Below are positions 12,700-26,200 of a stretch of 64,000 nt of DNA, one piece after another (positions within the stretch are counted from its first letter, which is position 1; every line of letters starts with the position of its first letter). Made by a program: the position numbers and the translations under genes. The notes under the pieces were generated by a model that did not search any database, was not told the DNA's origin, and saw only the letters and a list, made by a program, of their open reading frames with translations. Source of the DNA: Cyclina sinensis (taxonomy: Eukaryota > Mollusca > Bivalvia > Venerida > Veneridae). The stretch is taken from positions 32,080,882 through 32,144,881 of the forward strand of contig JAAONU010000006.1 of assembly GCA_012932295.1 (NCBI GenBank), given 5' to 3'.

Positions 12700-14838
12700 A
12701 GCTCACCTGAGCACAAAGTGCTCAAGGTGAGCTTTTGTGATCGCCTGATGTCCGGCGTCCGTCGTCCGTGCGTGCGTGCGACGTCAAACAACTTCTTCTC
12801 CTGAACTGCTTGGCCAATCTTCCTGAAACTTGGCAGGAATGTTACTTGCGTGAAGCTTTACCAAAATTGTTCAAATGGTTCAGGCCCATTGCATTTCTAG
12901 GCCACAGGAGCTAAAAATAGATTTTCAAAGTTGGAACTTTAAAAATCTTCTTCTCCAGAACTACAAAGCCTGGAGCTTAGATATTTGGTATGAAGCATCA
13001 TCAGGTGGACCTTTACCAAGTTTGTATAAATCATGACCCCTGGGTCAAAAATGGCCCTGCCCCAGGGGTCACTAGTTTTACTTAGAATTATATAGGAAAA
13101 ACTTTAAAAATCTTCTTGTCTGAAACCACAAGGCCTAGAGTTTAGATATTTGGTGTGCAGCATTGTCCAGTAGACCTCTACAAGTTTGTTCAAATCATGG
13201 CTCCTGGGTAAAAAATGGCCCAGCCCCGGGGGGTCACATGTTTTACATAGAGTTATATAGGAAAAACTTTAAAAATCTTCTTATCAGAAACTGCAAGGCC
13301 TAAGGTTTAGATATTTAGTGTGCAGCATTGTCTAGTAGACTTTACCAAGTTTGTTCAAATCATGGCTCCTGGGTCAAAAATGGCCCCGCCCCAGGGGTCA
13401 CTTGTTTTATATAGCGTTATATAGGAAAAACTTTAAAAAAATCTTCTTGTTAGAAACCACAAGGCCTAGAGTTTAGATATTTGGTGTGCAGCATTGTCCA
13501 GTGGACCTCTACTAAGTTTCTTCAAATCAAAGCCACTGGGTCAAAATAGGCCCCACCCTGGGGGTCAATTGATTTTACATAGGCTTATAAAGGAAATCTT
13601 TAAAAGTCTTCTTACTGGAAACCTCAATGCCTACAGCTTAGATATTTGGTATGTAGCATTGTCTAGTAGACCTCTATCAAGTTTGTTCAAATTATGTCCC
13701 CTGGGTCAAATTGGCCACGCCCCAGGGTTCTCTTGATTTACATATAGTTATATAGGAAAAACATGAAAAATCATTTTTCTCCGAAACTTATAGGACTAGA
13801 CCTTAGATATTTGGTGTGGAGTATTGTATTGAGAACCTTTACCAGTATTGTTTATATGTTGGCCCCGGGGTCAAAATTGGCCCCACCCGGGGGGCCCTTA
13901 ATATGTAAAAAGGCAATATTTAAAAATCTTCTTACTGGAAACCTCAATGCTTACAGCTTAGATATTTGGTATGCAGCATTGTCTAGTGGATGTCTACCAA
14001 GTTTGTTCAAATAATGTCCCCTGGGTCAAAATTAGCCACGCCCCAGGGTTCTCTTGGTTTACCTATAGTTATATAGGAAAAACATGAAAAATCATTTTTC
14101 TTCCAAACTAATAGGACTAGACCTTAGATATTTAGTCTGGAGTATTGTGTTGAGAACCTTTACCAGTATTGTTTATATGTTGGCCCCGGAATCAAAATTG
14201 GCCCTGCCCCGGGGGCCCTTAATATGTAAAAAAGGCAATCTTTAAAAATCTTCTTACTGGAAACCTCAATGCCTACAGCTTAGATATTTGGTATGCAGCA
14301 TTGTCTAGTGAACCTCTACCTAGTTTGTTTGAAAAATGTCCCCAGGGTCACTATTGGCCTTGCCCGAGGGGTCACAAGTTTTAAATAGCAATATAGAAGA
14401 AAATCTTTAAAAATCTTCTTGTCTAAAACCACAAGGCCTAGAATTTTATAATTTGGCATGAGGCAAGCTTTATCAAGCTTTTTGAAATTATTAGATTAGG
14501 TTAAAGGTCACGGAGGCTAAAAATAGATTTATCTACTGTACCTCATAGAGCCTTCATTTATAGACCAATATCTTTGATATTTAGTATATAGGTTCCTTGC
14601 ATGGACGTCTACCTATGGGTAGGGTTTGAGGTCACTGGGTCAAGGTCAAGGTCACCATAGCTTATGATAGATATTTCTACTTTCTGTCATAGAGCCTTTA
14701 TTTATTGACTGATATTTTACATATTTGGTTTGTAGGCACTTACATATTTTCAATCAAAAAATGAAATACTGCTTAACAGCAAACCTACAGCCAAAGTACT
14801 CAGGTGAGCGATCCAGGGCCATCATGGCCCTCTTGTTG
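12700..14838 (+). mobile_element. Helitron/HINE-like element with ~165-bp core repeats
   Basis: The left end is a palindrome: gctcacctgagcac and gtgctcaaggtgagc around AAA (about 12702-12733). The right end has the inverse gtactcaggtgagc, then the hairpin agggccatcatggccct and cttgtt. Between them are about ten tandem units marked by tagatattt at 12978, 13143, 13308, 13474, 13639, 13804, 13959, 14125 and 14281, with a decayed one near 14446. Steps are 155-166 bp. Terminal hairpins plus a tandem core and no coding capacity match non-autonomous Helentron-type elements described in oysters and flies. The class assignment is inference. Confidence 0.6.
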
Positions 14839-15436
14839 TTATATATATATCATAAATTTGTTGTTTAGGATGATGATAAAGTTTGGATTTAGATATACTA
14901 AATTTATATAATGGAGGAAAAAAAAGTCGGCTAGACCTTATTTCTTTTAGTTATCATTGAAGATGTTTAACCCTAATTTCCAGGGAGACTTATATCTGGA
15001 TACATGGTTTGAATCATAAATTGTTTTAAATTTGAGCTAAAAATAATTAGTTGACATATAAGATGTAGTATGGCCTTTTTACCTAGAGCTAAAAGTCGAA
15101 AGGAATTTTTGGTCCCGTCAATTAAAGTCCAACATATTATTTCATCTTAATTCGAAGTGTGAAAACAGCCGACTGATCAAAGGTCGGCGACATCAAGGTG
15201 AGATGTTGTCACTCTGGTTCACACGTTTCATAGTAATTTTAATTGCCGGTCATCATGTATTATTAACACATCGTAAAAGTGACTTAAATCGGTATAAGGA
15301 CGTAATTGGTTTTAACAGTTAGATTTAATTATTCTAATTGTAATTAATTACTATTAAAGACACCCATGTCTGATTGAAAGTATCAGATGATATTTATTAT
15401 ATCATATACAGATGGTAAGTGTTATCACCGTAAATA
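14839..15436. other. No gene recognised
   Basis: AT-rich spacer between the Helitron-like element and a SINE. A short (TA) run occurs near 14840. Confidence 0.35.
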
Positions 15437-15735
15437 GGAGCGGATGTGGTCCAGTCGTAACGCGCTGGACTGGTAAAACAGGGGTCCCGAGCTCGACCCC
15501 CCGCTCCTCCACTAACGTTACTAATAGTCTTTCGGATGAGACTTTAAACCGAGGTCCCATGTATCAGTGCTATACACTGAGCATGAAAAAGAACCAGGGG
15601 TGTCTCTGGAATGGGATGCTTTCTGTATCTTGCACTACCCCCACCACATAAAATAACTAATCTCTTCAGGGGGCGTCGGTCATATGGGCTAACGGTACCG
15701 ACGTTAAATAAGCTTAAATAGATAGATAGACATCG
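15437..15735 (+). mobile_element. tRNA-derived SINE, near full length
   Basis: The head (gcggatgtggtccagtcgta...gagctcgaccccc) has A- and B-box-like segments that can pair as a tRNA. The body includes atgagactttaaaccgaggt, a conserved ggtgtctctggaatgggatg and a 3' part with ggtcatatgggc, ending in a TAGA repeat. Diverged copies with the same order lie at 30246-30535, 27130-27352, 44308-44520 and 45690-45922. The 79-codon frame at 15412-15651 is a shadow of this SINE. Confidence 0.75.
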
Positions 15736-16089
15736 TAAATGACATTTGGATAATTAATGTTCCGTCATTTTACATATGCATACATATGCATACATTAATA
15801 TGTACTTCCGGTTCGCGATATTTGCTACTTTCGTTTTCGTCCGATGATTAATTCACATTCCCCAAGGTATTAGACATACTGTTGTTTAAATAAATGTGTT
15901 ATTGTGCTTTTTTGTCATGAGTGCTTATTGTAAACATGTGCCTGATATTATGTGCTACGAATGTTTGTGTTTATGTTTCACTATTAATATACATGTATTA
16001 AATTTTAAATAATATCGTTCTGTTCATTTATAATTTGTAGTTGTAAGTGATTAACCGCCATTTCAACGGTTAAATATTGCAGCATTGCC

Positions 16090-16252
16090 GTTATCAACAA
16101 TAAAAACCTACTACTTTGGACATATAATCAGGCACATGTATATACATGTACGAATGTAAACGTAATGGCAGCAGACCCACGTTACTCGAATTCCGTTTCT
16201 CTCGAAGTGAAATGCCCAGTCCCTTGAAATTCGAGTTACCGAGAGTCAACTG
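16090..16252 (-). mobile_element. Pogo-type MITE end
   Basis: Ends in gagagtcaactg (16241-16252) followed by TATA. It is the inverse of the end at 12230-12241. No transposase frame. Confidence 0.4.
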
Positions 16253-16339
16253 TATATAATTTCGTAACCATTCATTATCCGTCACATAAATAACCAGACG
16301 TCTGACTTAATATTACGTGGACTTTCCGAAAAGCAGAAC

Positions 16340-16690
16340 CAATATCAATAACACTGATCGGCTCCAGGCCGGAAAACTGGTATTAATATTAGCCTTTTTG
16401 TAGCTCCATATTTTCTTGGCTTATAGATTGGCCGGAAAATTGAGAAAGAATTCAATTTTAACGTTATCGTTGCTATTTTCTTTTCCGGGTGAAAGCATCG
16501 AGTTTTACGTATACTTGGAAATTTATTATCGAAATTTTACTGTTTTAATTGACTTCACATAATTGAATCGATATTGATCGTGTTATTTGCTCTCAGGACA
16601 GTGTTATTGGCCCTAATACTTCGGGCTCTGGTCCAATACGATACCCTGGAACAAATAACAGCGTCTATATCAAATCAAGTATTTAATAAT
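16340..16690. repeat. Diverged copy of the 11206-type repeat
   Basis: Shares aacactgatcggc, ggccggaaaa, gaattcaattttaac and catcgagttttac with the block at 11206-11400, and aacagcgtctatatcaaatc with the hairpin at 12124-12225. Confidence 0.45.
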
Positions 16691-16983
16691 ATATAGTATT
16701 TTACTGTAGTATAATAGTCGTCAAATACTTATCAAAAATTGAATGTTTATATATCAATATGCTGACCCAAATGCATAAATAATACTTCTATAATAATAAG
16801 AGTTCCTACTGTAGATTTTATTATCACTGGTGCGTTATCATTTATTGCTCTATTAAAGGAACTAGTTTTAATTCAGTTCAACATATAAAGCGCAAACAAT
16901 TGTTCATTATAAGCTGACACATTACGAATAATTGTGTGAATATGAGACATTTAACACAAGCAAAGAAAATGTAATGATGAGCT

Positions 16984-16989
16984 TTTATT
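16984..16989 (-). terminator. Poly(A) signal of gene A
   Basis: AATAAA on the minus strand, 34 nt past the stop codon of gene A. This implies a very short 3' UTR. Confidence 0.6.
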
Positions 16990-17022
16990 CTTCCATCAAA
17001 ATCCGTCTATACATTTGGAGTG

Positions 17023-17206
17023 TTAGTCTTCACTGAGTGAATCAAGAAGCTTCTTTACATTAAGGTCGTTCAATTTGTTTTCAACTGCCTTGAGGACTCT
17101 GACCTTGACCTCTAACATCTCCCTCTCAAGATCTTGTCTTTCCACCATTCCTTTGTAGTAAGCCATCTGGTAATCCATAAGGTCTTCCTTTTGTTCTGGT
17201 GTTTTT
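17023..17206 (-). CDS. Gene A exon 11 (coiled-coil tail and stop)
   Basis: 184 coding nt, acceptor TTACAG, phase 2, stop TAA. Residues 446-505: YQMAYYKGMVERQDLEREML, then EVKVRVLKAVENKLNDLNVK, ending KLLDSLSED. Leu/Val/Met spacing fits an amphipathic helix or coiled coil. The coding sequence upstream of 17043 is nearly identical to gene B exon 11, far closer than any other exon. Confidence 0.9.
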
Positions 17207-20200
17207 CTGTAAAAAATAATAAACTACTCCAGAATGTATGATTTATAATAAAATTGGATTTGAAATAATAAATTACGATATTACATCTATTTCCGTCGTA
17301 AAACTGCAGTATGTTTTAACAGAAAGCTATCGATGTCAGCTATCGAACTAGCCTGTATACATTTTTTAAATTTTCATCAGTTACAGAAACGTCTGCAATA
17401 AATAGTTTGTACTGACACAGCAAGTTATCCAATATAGTCATTGACTAAATTCAGTTTCCTCAACAACATACTTAACATGTAACCAAATCTGTACATATGT
17501 TACTGCAATATACAAGAAATTGTAAAAGTAGTATATAGTTAGATCAAAATACATCAATCATAGAAGACATTTTCAAGGTAGTAATCAATTAGTCCTTTGC
17601 GACAAAGGAAAACCCTCATCACCCTGAGATGCAAAGACTGCTATTTACTTGGAGTAAGTTTTCCTGTCTGTTGGTATTACCTTAGAAGGTTTATCTTACG
17701 TGACAGGTTTAATTATCAGAATTTATTTTGAATAATTTGAATTATTACGCACTTCTCCTCATCGACAGGCACGGATCCACCATCGTTTCCTTCGATTGTT
17801 GGTTTATCTTGGTCATCATCTGGAAAAAAAATGTCGTTTTTGCTATCCATTTTAATCTTACAGATGCTAATGGCAAACAAATGCCTTGTAGGCTTCAAAA
17901 AGAAAGAATGTCTTACGTTCATCTTTATTGAAATACTGTAGAGCTCAACAACGTACACAGGCTTTTCACTAAGAGAGTTTGGTATATTTTAGTACATTTT
18001 GTAGAATGGGGTTTCCTTATTCAGGAGAGGAAAAAACTCATTCGATCATAAACAAAACTTTGAAAAGGTTACACCCTTATACTAGACATTTACTTATGTT
18101 GGAAGCACAAGATAAGCAGCACTGATACATGTTTGTATAAATATTCAACACTTCAAAGCGATAGAAAATATTGCCCTATCTTGTTTAAAAACAAACCTGT
18201 ATGTGAGTCTGTCTGCTATTTCTAATTTGAAATCGATATGAAACTATTGTACACAGTATTATTAACTTGTGTCGTCTCTTGTCCTGAAACTTTAAGTAGT
18301 GCCCGAAACGTTTGCTACTTTCAAAGGAAAAAAATGGATAAAGTGAAAACCTAAATGATTTTTATCTGAACATTCTAAAATGTCGTGCTAGATAGTAGGT
18401 TGTAGCGGCTAATGTCAAATGTTATTGCAAATAAGAAAGGGTGTAAAAATCTTTTAAATAACTCCCTTGCTTCACTTTAATTTTAAGCACTGCAAACATT
18501 TATGTAAATTGTCTTAACCTATTGAAATAGCCCTAAACATATATCAAATTAGTCTTGAAAGTTAACAAGTTATGTCAAAATTCACCAAGTATAATACAGA
18601 CCTGAAATATTTCCACGCTATAAAGTACATGTTTTTCATAGTTTACCACACATACTACGAAAACACCTACCTACTGAAATAGCCCTAACCATATATCATA
18701 TTAGTCTTAAACATTATCAAGGTATGTCAAAATTCACCAAGTATAATACAGACCTGAATCTGAAATATTTCCAAGCTATAAAGTATATGTTTTTCATAGT
18801 TTACCACACATACTACGAAAACACCTACCTAAGATATTGAGGTAAACATCGGCAAAAACATATCCATGTTTGTTACTGGCATTGCACTGAATGTTCATTT
18901 GATCACCAACTGTAACGTTTCTCAACATAACAGTGTTTTCATCTAGTATGGAGAATCTGCTGTCATCAAGAATAGTTTGGTCTTTTTCGATATTCTCCAA
19001 ATGATCTATAACGGAAGATTTGCTTTGCTTTGGAAAGTGTTGCATTTAATATAACTTTTTATTGCATGCAAAGAGAAGAGATCTAACATCTATGGCAGTT
19101 ACAGCAACAATTCTGCTTGTGAATTCTGTTTACCTACTGAAGCTTTAGCACTGATACCTTAACTTTGTTGATACTTTGATTAGTACCTTAATATAAGTAA
19201 TTTTGATTTTTGAGAAAATGTGGTGCTCTTAATTTTGGGGGTATGCGCTTGCAAAATTACATGCGAAGAAACGAAAAGAAAATGAAAAGGCAAACATCTT
19301 GTAAAATCCTGAATCAAACACAACATATATTGTTCCTATGTAATATACTCATTCAAATTGTCACAAACTTGACCATAGCTTAAATAGCTTTACATTTTGA
19401 CTAAGACAGATTGCCTCATTAAGCGCAGACATTTGTTCATTTCATTAAGTATTCGTTTGCTTCTTCATTGACCAATTTTGTCTGAACCAATTCAGAATCT
19501 CTATATTGTATATCTCAAGGCAAACTGATTCCTGTGGAATGCATATTCACTCGCGCATAATGGTTATGACATACTATTTTGAAGAGGGTTTCCATCGATA
19601 TACCAAGCATATGTAGGAGGTGGTATGCCGGCCGCCCGACAAATGAATGTAGCTGTGTCGTTAGTGCTTTTTTCAACGTCTTGAGGTTCTTCTGTCCAGT
19701 GTGGTGCAGCTATATGATAAAAATTTTATCATGATAATGTCTTAGAAGGTCTAACTCAGACTTATTAAAATAAGAAAGCATTTTGTTAGGGTAAGATTAA
19801 ATTTGATTGACAGAATGACCGACAGACTGGTTAACTTGCGGGCTTACGGCCGGACTCAAGCCTCACTGAACGACTGAAAACTATTCTTGAACTTGTCTCA
19901 AAAATCATTGCACATAATCAGAAATGTTTCCATAGTTGCTAAAATAGAGTTATGCTTAAATTTCCGTAAAGTTATGATCTTTTGTTTACTTACACTCAAT
20001 TCTGACGTCAAATATTTTAGAAACTACCCCAGAAATTATTGGGTTAGTTCCTGAACATTTATACCGCCCTGCGTCCGACTCCTCGACGTTGTTTATTCGG
20101 AGCTCATGACCAAAATCCTTAAATTCAACTCGATCAGTAATATATCCGTCCACCTTTTCCCAGTTTATATCTGGGGCCGGACTGAAACAAAGCAACTTTT

Positions 20201-20235
20201 GTTTGATTATTATAAGTATCATAAGGCTTGTCAAA

Positions 20236-20274
<39 letters not shown>

Positions 20275-23200
20275 ATATATATATATATACAGAGAGAATG
20301 AGAGAGAGAGAGTTGGGTAGGGCTTATAGCACGAGATTTAACTAATTATAACAAACTATCCTTTGGGTTTTTTTAAAATTATGAACAAAGCTTAGAATTT
20401 TTCTAAACTCACTCCAAGATATGAAATACTACTTTTATTATCTCAACTTGCTTTTTTATGACATAGAAAAGCTATTATTTATGGGCTATCATGATGTATA
20501 TTGTAAATTTTTTAAATGTTTCGTTCATGTGTATAATGCAAGGTTATTAAAGTATAGAAATCTCGTTCAAATTCGTGCTGACATGAGAGTAGCATGTTGG
20601 TTTTAACATCAAGATATTTGTTGAGCAAAACTTTAAGTGTTGTGTAGATGTCAAACAAAAATTCAGAAAGAAAAGACGACATTAAACTGAAACCGCGCGC
20701 ACGACAAGACGAGATTCTGAGTATCGTTTTGTCGCGTTCATAGTGTCGTTGTTTCGTTGTGTCGCGCGCGGTTTATTGTTGTATCGTTATGTCGCGCGCG
20801 CCAAAACGAAACTTCGATACTTTAAAATGTCGTTGTTTCGTATTGGCGCGCGCGACAGAACGAAACAACGAAATGTCCGAAATCAGCCACCATACCATCG
20901 ATCGTTTATTGGAAGTATGAGACGGCGTTGGATTGCTTGTTGCCAAAACAGAGGTGGTTCAACACTTTATTGAGGAGCATGAAAATGACAGCGTTAACGT
21001 AATGGCTTTGGACGCTGTTTAAGGTACACAAAAAAGTCAAAAAGAATTTGATTCGATAAACATTAAAAGATAAGGGTTTCCTTAAAAACTCTCAATAACA
21101 ATATTACGTACAAAATCCCCAACTTTTTGTGATGATTATGTTTTGTAACAACTGGTTAAGCCCATAGGACTTCAGTTAAGGACAGTTTCAATTCGAATAT
21201 AAAAAGTGCAATTCTGTTTTAAAGTGCGAACGTATCTATGGTAGGATTAGTAAGATCTAACACGGGCGTACAACACCTGAAGATATATCCAGCATTCACC
21301 CCAAGAACTTGACTATTAAAGCCATAATTACAAACTTACTGCCTCTATACCCATGCAAGGTGTACATAAATGACTTTAATTGTTGCACATACTTTCCGGC
21401 AAAAATACACTGGATCCTTAAGGTTTCGTCTTTCAAAACAATTTGATCTCTTGGCGATGTCCACTGTATTTCAGTCGGTCGTTGTTTTCGGTCTTAAATC
21501 AGAAAAATACATTTATGTAAATAATATATACTCTGTATATACTTAAAAAAAGTATTTAAAAAAGTATCCAAATCCTTATAGAACAAATGACATAGTAAAA
21601 CTTTTCAACAACAATATGTAAAAAATAGCAATTTTAATTGTTTATATCAATTCACGAGCGTAATTTGTTCTTGCCTGCTTGAAGCATTTTATATAAACCT
21701 AAAGATATTACAAAAATGTATCGATAGTGATGAGTATTTTTTTTCTTAACGAAACTATAAGGGTACTTACTTCCGTAAACATGAACCATATGTTCTGGAC
21801 CCATGGTATTTCTTCTCAGGAAATAATTGGCAACCATGCACGCGTACGTCTTACCGTCTCTTTCGTCATATTTTTCTACGTTCGAAAAGTGCAACCGACC
21901 TGTAGTATATCAATAGAGACTTTTGAACTCTACTGTATCAAAAGGGCAGTTCATGGAATTGCCTTGCAATGAAAAAAAAAGAAAAAAGAAAAAAAAAAAC
22001 GTGTATCTGCATTTGTTTGGCAGAAGCACGAAAGAAGGTGAAATCACTGTTCTTATTAAAAGAATATACGCCTTTTTGCAGTTCTGGAGAACAGAACTGC
22101 ACCGGTTATAGCCCTGGAAACTGAAATTAGGTCGGGAAATAACTACATTTATGCAAGATGTGGTGAAACGCATTCTTGACGCAAACAAAATGTTAAATTT
22201 TAAACCTAAACAAACAGATACAACAATACAAGTTTTCTGTAATAGCGGCAGTTTGTACGAATTCGACGCAGGATAACCTCTGCCTTCTGCGAAGTAACAC
22301 GCGAATGTTCATATGTACTAAGGTATAGCTTGAAACCACTTACAAAACATTACATTTATTGACAAAAAGCAACAACTGCTTACACCTCAGGAAGAAAGGA
22401 TGTACCTTATGTTACAGATCTGACAAAAATGGGAAACGGACACTACCATTGACTGAACTACCACTACCAAATGACTGAACAAAGATGCCTATATTTACGT
22501 GCTGCCTCTCACAAGGTAAGACTAAATATTTCTGCTAGGTAACTTTTTTTTAAGTTGTTAAGTTATAAAGAGCAGGAACGAAAAGGTTGATAGCAGATGT
22601 ACGGACGGAGATGGTTTTATTAAAATTTATTTATGTAAAGTTCATAGGGAAAAGGTGTCGATTTTGTTTTCATGAGAAAATAAGTCAAATCACAGTTTTA
22701 TAAAACTACTAATGTGTCGTCTATAGTTATGAATCGAAAACACACTTAGGACCTAATATTGTTAATTTAGTAAAACAAATTACAGCTCTGATTTTAAATC
22801 GCTAAATATCTAACTGATTAAAAAGTAAGAAGTCCATCCCAACTCAGAAACTGTGACGTTAACTATACCAGCTTCTCTACAGGACTAATGACAAAATCAA
22901 GAAGTAAAAAAGCTCTATACATACTTTACCTTCCAAATCCATGCTTATACGTTTGTTAAAAATGATGGGCTCAACCTTGCCATCGGGAGACTTTAAAACC
23001 CAGTATATAAATGCTAACGGGTAACTCAGTGGCGGCGTGCAATGTAAGGTCAAGGAATCTCCATCTAGTATATGATACACCTACAAAATTAGCGCAGCTT
23101 TTTTTTATTTTCTTTTTCTTTTTAAAAAAAGATAACAAACTTTTTTTCTCCTTTATGATGTAAATAAAGAAAACACGACCAGGTTATCCATTTATTGGTA

Positions 23201-26200
23201 TACGGTGATAATCTGGCATTAAACAGTTCATACAAAGTTCACCTAGTTCTTACTATTCTAGTTTGAAAGAATAAACATAAATTCAAGCTATACTTTTATC
23301 ACAATGTTTTAATCAATATTATAATTCCATTTTGTTAATTTTGAGTCGGTTTGTACGTTAACAATCTCTTTACATTTACAGGCAGTCACAACAGAAAGAA
23401 CGCTGATAAAAGTGCATAAGTATCAAAAGTTAAATAGATTCTTTACCTCTTCTTTGTATTTACTCACCATTCTGACACTCTGCTCGAAATTTTCTAGTTT
23501 TGCTTCAATCAAGTTGAACTTTTCTGATACTGCAACCCCGAACTGATTCTCGGCAAAACACTGGTAAATACCATTGTCGTTTCCATTCACTTGGTTGAAG
23601 AAAATAGTTCCAGTACCTGATATATGTGAAACACGGTCACCTGCACCTCCTATAGCAAAGTCTTTGCCATTTCGTTCCCATCTATACCTGCCAATTAAGA
23701 TTAAGATTGTTATTATATTTGTCTGAAATTCAGTATAATGTCAATCAGTTGAAATAATCAAATTATTTTATGACGAATCGTCTCTACTTGTATGGTGGGC
23801 TGGGACACGGGTGGATTTAGTGGCATAGCCCAATGTCACACCTCATGCTCCGGCAGAGATTCGACCCTTGGACCGTCCGACTAGAGAACAAAGTCTTTCA
23901 TCAATGTTCAGTCAGTCAATTAACTTGCTTTTGTTCGATAACCCGTTTTTTTTTAGAAATCTTAACTTCATCATCAAAATGGCATTTTAAGAAGCATTTA
24001 AAGAAATATGAATAAACAGAGACTTAGAGATGACTCAAAATTTCATGGGAGATCGCCTTTTTTGTCGAGTCATCGCAGCTGTTGAGTCATTGCATGTCAT
24101 GCCCCGTTTTTACTTGCGTTTTTGTTTTCAGTATGGCGTCGTGATTATAGCACGTTGTGAAATGTGCTCGATAAACAGAATAAAGTTGAACTTAAACACG
24201 ATGGGTGGTTTTTACATTTGTATTTCATTTCACATAAATCTTAATATAGATATTTTCATATTAATAAGTACCGGAAAAGAAAATCATATTTTACAATTTA
24301 CAAACGATACAAGAGCTTGCATGCATTGCATGCTAACAGTGCAGTGGGGCGATAACAACGATAGCCAGAAACAGGGTCAAGACCTTCATATACCACAATT
24401 ATATCACTCAAACTATCTGAATAAAGTAAAAAGCCGAACAAAGAATCAAATTGCGATAATTTGCTCTGCGTGTCACAAGTCAGTACTGAAAAGGTATGAA
24501 AATTGTTGACTGCTTAATTCTATCTATCTATCTATCTGCGTGTCACAAGTCAGTACAGAAAAGGTATGAAAATTGTTGACTGCTTAAGTCTGTCTGTCTG
24601 TCTGTCTGTCTGTCTGCCTGCCTACCTGCCTACCTACCTACCTATCTATCTATCTATCTGATAGAACAAAAACAAGCTTACAAATCTGGGAATTTTAACA
24701 ATATTGTCTCCTGGCAATATTTCAAGGGCTGATGTCAATTCATTTTCATAATATAAAATATTCGTATGTTTCCTTTACCTTCCCGTTTATCACAAGCGTT
24801 GATACTTTTTCACCAATCAATAAATTATATCGTATCTAATATCGATAAAATTCTTTCTAAGAAATATTCTTTACGAAGTAAAAGAAATGTTACTTATATA
24901 AATGTCTCTTTATACTTACTTTTAAAAATAATAAAAAAATTTTTTCCAGTTCTGACTTCGAAGTTAACTAAGAAAAGATAATTTCGATGACCAAAGACAA
25001 TTTTTTTGTTTAAACATCATCATATTCAAATCCATTGAACTAAAAGTTTAGTCACCTTTTGGGTCTTTCTTGATTTATGAAAGAATTTGAAATTTTAGAT
25101 AATTGAAAACAATTAATGTGTTTGCCCTGGTATTTGATTTTAACATACATATTTTATTCAGGAATTTTTCAGCACTTAAATTGCACTTCATCGTTTAACT
25201 AAAGTTGTTTAAACAAATAATCGTCTATCGTCATCGAAATTATCTTAAATTTTAAGATATTTTAAGAAAAATACCGAGGAAGTAATATTTTGATAAAAGT
25301 GCGACAATTAAAATGTATGTTGCCACGGCAATTGTTAATCCGTAGTTGGGTTTCAAATCAGTCTTAGTTTCTTCTTGCGTAACAAGCCATGTACAGATCG
25401 CTGATGTTACCTTTTTATTGCATATTTAAGAATAGGTAGATTGAAAAATATATTGATACAAATATTCTATTCATAGGCCAAAGTAAATGTCAATTAGCAA
25501 TAGTGAAAAAAATAACTATACCTAAAATTCCTGTTTTGATAGACACAGGTTTTAATTTGTTAAGATTTTAATGACCAAATAAATAATGCTGAAAGGCACA
25601 AGGTCACATACTACCGCTTGCAAAACTGATTAGAGTTTCACGTATTCGGAACGCGGTAAAAAGTGACGTTACGATGTTTATTTCAGTAGCTTAAACTGTC
25701 ACTTTACTGATCATCCAATCACAGCGAGGCAGTTTTCTCAGGTATACCTATCAATAAAACTGCGTCTTGTAATCTACCCGCAGCCAGAAAAATGTGCATG
25801 GACGGCACCACAGTTGCTTTACTCAATATTTTTTTTTCCAACCGATTTTCCATTTCGTACACAGAATGACACTAGAATGACACTACTGACAGGTAAAAGC
25901 GGAGTTTGAAAGAAACACATTGGGCGGTGCATCAATTGATTTTTGACAGGTGTACAGACGTGTCTCGTTCTTTACCAAACAGTGTAAACTCAAATCAGTT
26001 TTGCAAGCAGTAGTATTTTTTTTCAGTAAAGCTTGGTCTATCTGTAGCAGGACACTTAGTGAAAGACGCTATTAAAATAATTTTGCATATTCCATTCGTA
26101 CATAAGCCAATTACAGTCCAGACACCAATGTGTGCACATATACAGGAGTGTCATAAAGTGTGGATTTGGCATTAGTGCTATTGACGTTACACCCGTCACA

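Noticed and set aside
12978..14446. Regularly spaced ~165-bp repeats resembling a CRISPR array
   Set aside because: The whole 165-bp unit is repeated without unique spacers, in a eukaryotic intron-bearing context; it is a satellite core of a mobile element.
15437..15512. tRNA gene
   Set aside because: The cloverleaf is imperfect, the sequence continues into a conserved SINE body, and several diverged copies exist.
20236..20345. Homologous microsatellites in intron 6 of both genes as a duplicated feature
   Set aside because: In gene A it lies next to exon 7; in gene B it lies beyond the Tc1 remnant nearer exon 6, so positions do not match.
24030..24509. 159-codon plus frame in gene A intron 2
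   Set aside because: No recognisable domain, antisense to the intron, partly made of a duplicated and microsatellite-bearing segment.
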